The notes beneath the pieces are model-generated. The model was not told the DNA's origin, made no database searches, and was given only the letters and a program-made list of their open reading frames with translations. A DNA stretch of 64,000 bases from Arthrinium phaeospermum (Eukaryota; Ascomycota; Sordariomycetes; Amphisphaeriales; Apiosporaceae). The stretch is taken from positions 3,906,001-3,970,000 of the forward strand of contig QYRS01000004.1 in assembly GCA_006503535.1 (NCBI GenBank). Reading direction: 5' to 3'. Positions 35,801-44,764 of this stretch are shown in pieces. Both the position numbers and the translations under genes were made by a program. The first letter of the stretch is position 1. Each line of letters starts with the position of its first letter.

Positions 35801-35851
35801 TGCCTCTTTCCATCACCCGTGACGACAGAAACAGTACGCATACGATTGGTC
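32827..35851. other. Divergent spacer between methyltransferase and P450
   Basis: About 3.0 kb. It should hold both promoters. The last 600 bp before the P450 (35200-35800) are C/T-rich with many CTCTC and CCTTC runs. A GGCAGATAGGCAGACCGG short imperfect repeat lies at about 34770-34803. Reverse frames at 32972-33391 and 33466-33738 lack starts, splice continuity or known motifs. Confidence 0.5.
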
Positions 35852-37766
35852 ATGGTCATTGTCACAGCGGCTTCCCAGCCGGTACAGCATGGCCTGCTGA
35901 AATCCGTCGTACTTCCCTGCCTTCTCGCCCTGGTCGCCGTCTTCCTCGTCCAACAATTCCGCTCATGGTACCGACTGCGACACATCCCCGGTCCCTTCTG
36001 GGCATCCGTTTCCTCGTTCTGGATGGTCCGGAAGGCCTTGACCGGAAACCTCCACGAACACCTCAGAGACATCTCCGAGCAATACGGTTCGCTTAGATCC
36101 CTGTCCCCCCAACGGCTTCTTGCCTCTCGGCCGACGGCTTGTCTGTGGGACAAAAACAAACTGACCCTCACACAGGCCCACTCGCCCGTATCGGCCCAAA
36201 TGAAGTACTGACAACGGACCCCGACGTCCTCCGTATGATGTCGGCTGTTCGCTCTTCTTATACCAAAGGGGACTTTTACGAAACGGGTCGCATCTGCCAT
36301 GGCGAGGACAACGTTGTCTCGCAGCGCAACGAGGCAGAACATAAGGCCCTCCGGGCCAAGATGGCCTCTGCTGTAAGTTGGTATCTGAACCGTCGACGTG
36401 GTATTTCCGGTCGCTGATCTGACCGTGCTGCCTCATAGTTCGGGGGAAGAGAAAATGAAGGTTTCGGCTTCGGCGCAGGCATTGACCGGCAGGTTACCCT
36501 ATTCATGGCCTTGATCAATGATAGGTACTGTTCCACATCCATCGACTACCGCCCACTGCAATTCTTCGAGAAGGTGTCTTTCTTCACCCTGGACGTTATC
36601 GGCGACGTCTCATTCGGAGAACCGTTCGGTTACCTGAGCCAAGACCAAGATCTCTATCGATACCACGAGATCCACGACTCATCACTCCCAGCCATGAACA
36701 TCATGTCGACCATGCCTTGGTTGGCAAAATATGCCCAGGCCTGGCCCTTTAGCAGGTTCATGCCCAACGAGCACGACCAAATCGGTTTCGGCCGTCTCAT
36801 GGGGTAAGAATCAGCACGATATCAATGCCGCGGATAGGCACTGGCAGCTGACATTCCTACGATAGGTTTGCCAAGTCATTCGTAGATCGGCGACTACAGC
36901 CTGGCGCCAAGCCACAGAAGGACATGATGCAGGCGTTCATCAACAGCGGCATGACCCGTGCCGAACTGATACAACAAGTTTTCGTCCAGACGTAAGCATT
37001 CTCACCTCTGCCGACAAGGTTGTACTGATAGCTGATTTATCTCCAGTATTGCGGGCTCCATGACCACCGCAACTGCCATCAGCATGACCATGCTCTGCCT
37101 CATCACGACACCCGCAGCCTATATGGCCTTACGTCGAGAAATAGACGATGCTGCTGATCTTGGCAAATTGAGCTCGCCGATTAGCGACTCGGAAGCGAAG
37201 AAGCTGCCTTACCTCCAAGCCGTGATTCGAGAAGGGTTGCGCATGTACCCGCCCACTACTGGCTTGGGATCCAAGCAAGTCCCCAAGGGTGGCGACATTG
37301 TCAATGGATGCCCGCTGCCCGAGGGAACCCAAATCGGAACCAACTATTTCGGCCTCATGCGATCCAAGGATCTATGGGGCTACGACGCCAACGTCTTCAG
37401 GCCTGAGAGGTGGTTAGAGGCCAGTGAAGAGAAGTACAGATTCATGGCCAACCTGGTCGAGCTCGAGTTCGGCTTTGGCAAGTACCAATGTCTCGGCAAA
37501 CCCATCGCGATGATGGAACTCAACAAGGTCTTCGTCGAGGTAACGTCTCCCTCCCACTGCGACCCTGTCCTGTTTTGTACCGATGTCTGGCTAACTAGCA
37601 ATGATCTAACTAGCTACTACGACGGTTTGACTTCACCATCGTGAACCCTCAGACGCCGATTAGAGCGTGGAGTGCGGTGTTTTGGGTGGCGAGTGACTTT
37701 TGGCTGCGCATCTCCCGGCGCGAAGATCGCAAGGGCTGCAGCTGTGAGAAGGAAAACACATCTTGA
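35852..37766 (+). CDS. Cytochrome P450, pisatin-demethylase-like
   Basis: Six exons: 35852-36086, 36176-36372, 36439-36803, 36866-36991, 37047-37539 and 37614-37766, giving 522 residues. Introns are 55-89 bp; the first has a weak GTTCGC donor. ATG 35852 begins an N-terminal membrane anchor (LLKSVVLPCLLALVAVFLVQ), then the proline-rich hinge HIPGPFW. ExxR is EGLRMYP (about residues 370-373), PERF-like is FRPERW, and the heme loop is FGFGKYQCLG with Cys about 456. The I-helix reads AGSMTT (about 310-315), with Met where Asp or Glu is usual. Overall pattern (ARIGPNEVLTTDP, YTKGDFYETGR) fits the fungal pisatin demethylase group. It is an ER-bound monooxygenase needing a P450 reductase; the substrate is unknown. 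It lies divergent to the methyltransferase gene. Confidence 0.92.
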
Positions 37767-38278
37767 TGTGTATGATGGGCGCGACAGAGCTTGCGTCATG
37801 ATGATAATGTGTTCATATATACCCCCTCCTGAGTTTCTCGTGCGTAGCGTCTCAATTTACATACATTTTCATGCACCATTTGATTGTCACCATGATTTGA
37901 TGGACCATGTGCAATCGAAGCTGTCAGGCATATCTTGCGCATCAGCCAACCGTCGCAGACAGATTGCGATCTGAGCAGAACGATGGAAAAAACGACTACA
38001 TTGAATACTACAATTTGCATTGCTGAGGACTCAATTGGTTGTTTTGTTGCCATTGCCACTTTCTTGGTCTGTCATGATGTTGCCAAAAGATTTTGATGAC
38101 AGAACGAAATACAGAATGTCGGACCGGAAACAAACTTGGTGAAACAATGATTAGAATACCGAGCATCTCGCATCCCGAGTTATTGGAAGCGCTCTGCGTG
38201 TCCGCCATGCATACACTTCCTGGGGAAGCAATGATATGTAAGTATCTAGAGCGAGAGGGCAAAAAGTAAAAACCAAAA

Positions 38279-38398
38279 AACATACAACACCGAGGATTCC
38301 CAGGTCGTCACCGACCCTAGTACTAATTCGGCTCTCTGCTGCTTATATATGGGAGAGCGGACGGGATCCCTAGTATTCAGCAGGATATGGTCGTATGT
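38279..38398 (-). rRNA. 5S rRNA gene (dispersed copy)
   Basis: The reverse strand from 38398 begins ACATACGACCATA, the fungal 5S start, and ends GTGTTGTATGTT, so the terminal helix can close; total length is 120 nt. Internal landmarks are present: GGGATCCCGTCCGCTCTCCC in the 5' half, an A-box-like AAGCAGCAGAGAGCC, TTAGTACTAGGGTCGGTGACG and CTGGGAATCC. A T run follows at the 3' end (38275-38280 on the forward strand is AAAAAA) and serves as a Pol III terminator. Some internal bases differ from the commonest ascomycete 5S types (for example TATATAAGC), so this may be a variant or an ageing copy. It stands alone, away from rDNA, as is normal for dispersed 5S genes in this class. Confidence 0.9.
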
Positions 38399-39091
38399 GA
38401 CAGAACACTGTCCAACTATAATTCATATAGAGCCAGAGTCTTGCTTGTCGCACGCATAGCCGAAAGCAACGACGGGCAATGATTTCCTGCCAAGCATGTG
38501 CAGTGCAACGTAAAGGGTCCATCCACTTGATCCCCATGCGTGCAAGAGGAAAAAGGGCTCCGCCTCCCGACAGCAACTATCAAACGCCAGCTCCCAGCGA
38601 TGGGAATCCTGACTGGTTTCCATGCCGTCGTTACCGGTATGACTGGGGCGGCCCCCATTGTCAATTCCGGCAATGATGTGTTGGAAGCTCTGGATTGTGG
38701 TGTTGTTTTTGTCTGTCTGCCATTCGTTCTCACTCCACCGCCCACCACGGGCCCGTCGGACGCGTGCCATCGTGACTGGTCGCGCGCAAAGCAATGGCTT
38801 CTTCTCTTTTATTGTATGTGTGTATGCATGCGTACGTATACCCAAGCTGCCACATAAGGTATCTGCGTGATCCACGCACGTCTGGTAGGCCCAGTCGCGC
38901 GCTCCAATGGTGGCTCACTTCAGAAATCTATTGAATTGAAAAGATGTCGTGCTTGTATTTGATTTGCCGGTTCTCCCTCTGTTTTTATTCTTCAATTGTT
39001 TCTCTGCCTCCCTGGCTTTGATTCTATTTCTTATAATATTCCAGTTGGGCATCGAGGGAAATAAGTAGTACCCAAAGCAAGAGACACCTTT

Positions 39092-39250
39092 CAGCATCAA
39101 CAGCAACGACGACGACGACGACGGCAGCAACGACGGCATCAAAAACGGCATAACAACGGCATAACAACGGCATAAACGACGGCATAAACGACGGAATCAA
39201 CGACGGCATCAACAACGGCATCAGCAACGACAACGACAACGACAACAATA
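39092..39250. repeat. Degenerate AACGACGGCATCA microsatellite
   Basis: About 160 bp of imperfect 12-15 bp units of the type AACGACGGCATAA, merging into CGACGACGACG and ACAACGACAACG runs at the ends. It lies about 100 bp upstream of the small one-TM ORF and has no reading-frame role that I can see. Confidence 0.85.
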
Positions 39251-39357
39251 CCCCAATCGGCACCACCAACCCGACGGCAGCCGCCGCTCGCTGCACGATT
39301 TTTTTTCCTTTGAACCAAAGATCATCGCATCACGTGAGAGCCGCCCAACCAAGTATC

Positions 39358-39672
39358 ATGTTAATCCACAAAAGACTCCCAGTGCCAGGGTCACCCGCCG
39401 CCCCCTCCCCCGACGGCAACATCTTTCGCGAAGCGGCGTACCCGCACCACCACGTAGTTTCCCACGAGCACGCGCGGTGGCGGCGCTGGTACGGCGGCAT
39501 GGAGGTCGGGTACTGGAACGCCCTGGGGGCGATCCTGATCGTCGTCTTCCTCGGGGGCTCCATCGTGGCCATCCGGCTGCTCTGCCTGTGGCGCCGCGAG
39601 GAGCAGCGCGAGGCGCGGCGGCGGGCGGCGAGGAGGCGGCAGCGGGAGAGGAGCAGGCGGAGACAGAGGTAG
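39358..39672 (+). CDS. Small single-TM protein with Arg-rich tail (tentative)
   Basis: ATG at 39358, 104 residues, no intron. A polar His-rich N-terminus (AAYPHHHVVSHEHARWRRW) is followed by one membrane segment (YWNALGAILIVVFLGGSIVA), then a tail that is mostly Arg/Ala/Glu (EEQREARRRAARRRQRERSR). By the positive-inside rule the tail should be cytosolic. Codon third positions are GC-rich as in the neighbouring real genes, which supports coding. I recognise no family. The 5' flank is the microsatellite at 39092-39250, and it converges with the regulator gene 200 bp away. It may be a real orphan gene or a chance GC-rich frame. Confidence 0.45.
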   Translation: MLIHKRLPVPGSPAAPSPDGNIFREAAYPHHHVVSHEHARWRRWYGGMEVGYWNALGAILIVVFLGGSIVAIRLLCLWRREEQREARRRAARRRQRERSRRRQR

Positions 39673-39871
39673 GGGCATGGTGAGGAAGGAAAGAAACACC
39701 TACTTTGGCAAGCAAGGCAACCCAGTGAGTCTCAACGAAGGCGAAGGGGGTGGTGTTTGTTCATGATGACGCTGCGACCGTGAAGATTTTGTGTTTCGTG
39801 CATTCATGGATAAGTGCTTGTCTACGGCGGCATGCCTGCATAAATCGTGCGCATGTCTCCCTCCGCGCGCG

Positions 39872-42472
39872 TCAATAGCCCTCTTGGTCCATGCTCCACG
39901 ACATGCCCATCCCGCCGCAGGTGTTGCCAACTTCATGAAAGCCCATCCAGGGGTTGAAGACGAAGCCGTCATCAGCGATACACCCGCCTTCCTGGCTCAG
40001 ACCTGAGTCAAAGCCATTGCTATTTCTGTTGCTGTTACAGTTGTTGGCCATCGCCAAGAAGTCGGTTGGATCCGTGCCGAAGTTGCTCAGGGGTGGTGAT
40101 GCTTTGGGTGTCACTGTCGTCATCACAGTTGGCACATCAAGGTCACTGGTGATATAAGCAGGTTCAGGTTCAAGTGCTGTTGTTGCAGCAGGGGTAGCGG
40201 TGTCGACGATCTGGTCAAGCGGGCTGCCGGGATTAGACCAGGCGATCTCATCGCTGTCATCCACGAAGTCAGACTGCAGCAGCAAACTCTGCACCGACAG
40301 CTTCTGCCGCGACCTGGCGAACTCGGACAGCCTCGACATCGGCTGCGGTTTCGGAGGGTCTGGCTCGCTCAGTGCACCCTTGCGGGACGAGGTTAAGTGC
40401 GCCGAGTAACAGTTGATGATGCTCTCTAATTCGAGTCGCTATTTGCTAGATGTCAGTTGACGTCCGTGACTCAATTCCGACTTCATACCAATCAAGGGGG
40501 GAAAGGGACTGGAAGAGAGATTGAATCCATACCAGGGTCTTGACCGACGCCGACCCCGCGAAGTGGCGCTTAATCATCTCGAGGCACAGCCGCGCCTTCT
40601 CGAGCCCAGCCTCCACGAGCGCTTCGTCGACCGGCGACCCGCTAGCGCAGCAGAACAGGACGATACGCGCGCTCTCGAACGCGCAGACCGCGGCGTCGCG
40701 TTCAATCAGCAGCGGCGATTTGGTGTCGGATCGGTCCGTCGAGTCCCAGAAGTCCGCGACGATCCGCAAGATGCTCTCGGCGTGGCCCCGGCAGCTCCGC
40801 TGCATCGCGCCGCGCTTGACGGGATGCACGCCCGCGACCGCCGACGAGGGGGCCGCCTCGGTGTACCCCGGCGGCAGGTAGACGCGGTACAGGTCGCAGT
40901 AGCACTGGTGCCACGAGGCGTGGACCATGACGAACTGGGCCCTCGACCCCCTGTCGCACTTTAGCAGGTTCGCGGTCGAGTACTGCCCCTCCGGGTACAG
41001 GCTGGCGCGCAGTGCGTCTAGTTGCTGCTCGAAGTTTCGGATCGACCGGGCCGTGCCTGCGGCGGTGAGCTCGCCGAGGGCGACGCGTCGGATGTGCCTT
41101 GGACAGGATCCCAGTCAGTAGATTGATCGGGGATGAGATGAGTCGGGTCACGGCCCTTGAAAGCAGATGGGGGGAAAGTGATGGACCAACCTCATGATCT
41201 CTCTGCGTATCGACACCAACCGCAAGAAAGCACCGCGCATGCCGATTGCCTCTGGGTTATCCGTCATTTTCAAGGTCGCCGTCGCCAAGCCCTGCTGCCC
41301 CAGCGTCCCCGTCCCGCACGACCGTCCGACCAGGAACGCCTCGTCATCGCCAGGTAGCTGGATGTGCACCGTCTCCCGAGGACAGAGCTCGAACTCGCGC
41401 AGCCCCACGCTGAAGAAGTCATCCAAGATGAAGAGGGACCAGAACAGACGGCGGCGGGCCTCCTGCGCCAGGGGCGAAAGCCCCCCAAAGTCGGCGCGCT
41501 CGTAGTTGAGCCGCAGGGCGTAGGCGGCGCGCGCCGCCAGGGACGCCAGCATGAAGGCCGTCGGGAACGCGCCGCTCTCGATGCGGTACCGGATCAGGAG
41601 GAGCATGGCTTGCAGCCGGAAGACCGAGGGCCGACACAGTGCGGCGGGGCTTAAGAGCAGCTGTTCGGCTTGCTGGGCCCACAGGTCGTGGCGGTGGTGG
41701 GATGTCCGCTGGAGCAGCAGCAATGTGATGGCGCAGAGGGCCAGCTTGGCGGCGCGTCAAGGGTCGCGTCTCGGCACCGCTCCAGCACGGTCGGTTTGTG
41801 GAGGAGGGCGTAGGACGGCAGCGGGTACAGGTGCTCGAAGTAATCCTCGACGAGCTCGCTCAGTGTGGTCGGATCCAGCCCCGCCGCTGTTAAGGGGGAG
41901 AAGGAGGCACTGGCGGCGGGGTTCAGGAGGTCACGCCCTCTGCACGCTGCTTCCTCAGTGTCGCTGTCCCGATGGACTACTGCGTCCGGAGATAGCGATG
42001 CCTGACTATGACAACTACTGCCAGATGAACCAGGAGAAGCGAGGTCTGCTGTCTGCTTTCGCATCTTCTTAGGGGCGGATGATGTACGGTATGTGCAGAC
42101 GAGACCCTTCCTGACGCAATTGGAGCACTCGGGCGTCTCCCCTAGACATCGCGTTTTGCGGATGCGACAGTGCACGCATGCCTGAGTTCGACGGCGTCGT
42201 CCAGGAAGCTGTAGTCCGGTCACCCCCTTTGGAGAAGCGGAGACGGCAGCAGCACTGCCGACGACCGTCTGGCCGAAGGAACACTCGAAGTCCAGCCTCT
42301 GACAGTTGCCGCAGGTCGTCGGGTGGCCGTCGCAGCGCACCTTTCGGATACGGCATTGCAGGCACGTCTGCCGTTTAGTTGAGAGATTCGTAATGGATCC
42401 AGGGGCAGAAGATACAGCTGGCTCATGGGTCCCTCCCGGTCGCAGGGGTCGAAAGAGGAGCTTGTTTTCCAT
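39872..42472 (-). CDS. Fungal transcription factor with two tandem Zn2Cys6 domains, apparent frameshift
   Basis: The start is ATG 42472. Two binuclear zinc clusters lie close together: C37, C40, C47, C54, C57, C64 and C99, C102, C109, C116, C119, C126, both CX2CX6CX6CX2CX6C. The fungal TF homology region then begins (DYFEHLYPLPSYALLHKPTVLERC). Near 41757 the frame must shift by one base: the first frame stops at 41651, while family-like sequence goes on in another frame (KLALCAITLLLLQR, then LLIRYRIESGAFPTAFM and ARRRLFWSLFILDDFFS). Further exons join in phase: to 41191, 41097-40533 and 40438-39872, with introns of 93 and 94 bp. The total would be near 800 residues. The C-terminus is acidic and Asn/Ser-rich, a possible activation region. 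It is a nuclear regulator and could serve the nearby P450 or methyltransferase; that link is a guess. Confidence 0.85.
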
Positions 42473-43739
42473 TGGGCTCCGGTGGGATGGTTGTGGCTTT
42501 CTTCAAGGCTACGGGGTCCTCCTTCTCTATGGCTGATCTAGCTGTCACGTATCACAGAATTTCGGATGGACAAGTCTAGACCAAGGATGCTTGCCCTTGA
42601 GCTGTTGGTTGCACCACTATTAGAAGAAAGTATGGAGGGGGTACAAGACAGTTTCATAGTCGAAGCTTTCCGGTTGTCAAGTGTTCACAGCTTCTATGCC
42701 ATACCGACCACACCAAAAATAGCCATGGTGGTGGCAGAGAGTCCTTACTGTAGTGGGCGGTGCGGGGGGAAACGTGGTCGGGATACCGTTATGGGCAGTC
42801 GGAATGGCGATCAACCCTCGGCCAGATCGTGAGGCGCCTGCTTACATACATGTGGACAGTGACCGCAGCAACACTGTCAATGTCAATTGGACGACGAGTT
42901 GAGTCCGGAGACGTTTCTTACCAGTAGGCAGTTTTCCGGATGGTCAATTGGGGCAACAATACTGCATCGGGGTAATGCTCGAAAGGGTGGGGTTCGTAGT
43001 GTCAGGGGGAAGTGGTTAGCGGATGACATAAACGACAGCCAATGCCCCCGGACATAAAAGTTTCTTGAACGAGTCAAGGTGTGAGATTCGAATAGCAGTG
43101 GCAATTACGTGCTAATGTCATCGAGGGATCATCGCATGCCATGCTACGCAGAGCTGACCTTGGCTGTCAGCATTGATTTGTGCTGCCATACCCAGCAATG
43201 ATGGGCTGACTCGTGCCGCCGCACAGCCGCATCTCCGGCGCACACTTCTATGAAATGCCCGATACCACACCGCAAGTCCTCTCGGATCGTCTCTGATTGG
43301 CTTGTTCACGACAGCTCTTCTATATATAGTAACAAGCTATAAGACATTTTTATGGCGGCAGGCAACCAGGGTGCCAAATTGAGCAACCCACGACGGTTTC
43401 CCCAGGCTTTCCAGTAAACACTTCATCGACTACAAGTTAAGGGGCATAGAGAAACTCGTATTCCAAGTACATGATCCTGAATAGGCTTGGCATAGCGCTC
43501 ACCAGTGTCAATTCCTTCCTTATCGCGTACAACACAGGTATACTGTAGTCGTGGGCCGTTATCTCAGGGGTTACAATTTTATACCTCCGTGAAAGGCTCC
43601 TGACACCATGGATAATACCGGCCGGCAAATGTTCCTCGAGTTCTGCATTATCCACTGGTGAATAGCTGTCTGGACGTGATTTCTTATTGAGGGGGAGAGT
43701 TCAAAGCTGGCCGTGTTGGCACGAGTGTGTCAGGGGTGA

Positions 43740-43980
43740 CCAAATAACCAACACTAAATAATGCGCAAAATAAACGAAATGCAATTTATAGAAGAGATAG
43801 AGAGTGCTCTAAGTAACAGCAGTATATTACATATCTTTAGTTAGGAATATATTCTAAAAAAACATAATAGGGGTTATATATTAAAAAGGGGCACTAATAT
43901 ATAACACCGTTCGTTTTCAGTTAACCCTTAAATACTGTAACAATTAAGAGAACCGAGAATAGAATATTATATAACACGCG
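43740..43980. other. AT-rich island
   Basis: About 240 bp dominated by A/T words (ATATATTCTAAAAAAAC, GGTTATATATTAAAAAGG, AATATTATATAACACG), in sharp contrast to the GC-rich neighbours. This fits a short relic of a transposon mutated by RIP, but no terminal repeat or ORF is left to prove it. Confidence 0.5.
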
Positions 43981-44393
43981 AGAACGTCAACACAATGATC
44001 CTATCGTTGCCCACATGGACCAACAAAAGCTCGACAGTCACCTTTGTCTCTACTTCCGTCTCGTCTTTCCGGAAGCGTTCGATCACGCTCTGGCGCCTTT
44101 GTTCCCGACACGACATAAAGTGTTGGTTAGGGAACCTACCGTTATTGACACAGGCTCATACTTACCTCGCTATTCTCATGTGCACATCTTGGATACGCAT
44201 TGTGGCTTCAACCAATAGACATTTCTCTTCGAACATCAACAGATAGCACATTTACAATTTGTACTTCGTCCACGACAACTATCAGGATACTACAAAAGTC
44301 ATATACAGTCTAGTAAGCATCCAACCTATCTCAACCCACGACGATGGAGAAAAAGAAAGAAGACATTTCTAACTACTGATACGAACAGGAGCC

Positions 44394-44510
44394 ATGAAGG
44401 AGTTCGATATCGCCATCCTCATCATCGTCGGCCTGACCATCAGTGCCATCGCATACGGGGTGTGGCGGCACAAGCGCAACGTCCAGTCCAAGCTGCACAA
44501 CCATGTCTAA
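44394..44510 (+). CDS. 38-residue single-TM micropeptide gene with 5'-UTR intron (tentative)
   Basis: ATG 44394 to TAA 44510 encodes 38 residues: a short acidic start (MKEFD), one clean membrane helix (IAILIIVGLTISAIAYGVW) and a basic tail (RHKRNVQSKLHNHV). Five bases upstream lies an acceptor (44388, ACGAACAG) with a branch site TTCTAAC at 44367-44373. A GTAAGC donor lies at 44313, so a 76-bp leader intron is likely. In the spliced leader the frame is closed by TAG at 44216-44218 with no ATG between, which fixes the start. Hydrophobicity, charge pattern and splice signals together argue for a real gene. I recognise no family. A role as an accessory subunit of a membrane complex is only a possibility. 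Confidence 0.55.
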   Translation: MKEFDIAILIIVGLTISAIAYGVWRHKRNVQSKLHNHV

Positions 44511-44764
44511 GGCGCAAGCTGCTTGAGGCAAGCCATTCTGCGAAGATAGGGATGGAAGCGATGAAAAGGGCAAGGGGCATACTTGGCAGCATTTGCATGA
44601 AATGTGCAGTTCGAGGGGATTACGGGATGTGGATAGTGGTCATAATGGATATTAATTAATCAATACTACTACTTATACTACCAGAGAAGATGAATCTGGC
44701 CTGATTACTATAAGTTTTGCCTGTTGAAACCCACCACACCATGCCTCTTCCTGAATCCAGCCCC

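Larger units (their letters stand above)
37767..39357. other. Intergenic region containing the 5S gene and a repeat
   Basis: About 1.6 kb. Besides the 5S rRNA gene at 38279-38398 and the repeat at 39092-39250, no gene is supported. Frames around 38416-38918 are mutually overlapping on both strands. Confidence 0.5.
42473..44764. other. Intergenic region with AT-rich island and a micropeptide gene
   Basis: About 2.3 kb. Apart from the small ORF at 44394-44510, no gene is supported. The part 43740-43980 is strikingly AT-rich compared with the rest of the window. A reverse frame at 43437-43655 has no ATG start. Confidence 0.5.

Noticed and set aside
41690..41810. A 44-bp intron explaining the frame switch in the Zn2Cys6 gene
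   Set aside because: A GTGCTG...AAG interval exists but has no branch site and would remove conserved residues after LLHKPT.
23404..42472. A complete secondary-metabolite cluster
   Set aside because: Tailoring-type genes are present but there is no PKS, NRPS, terpene cyclase or DMATS in the window.
43437..43655. Reverse 72-codon frame (ends EYEFLYAP)
   Set aside because: It has no ATG at its start, no recognised family and no splice partner that I could establish.
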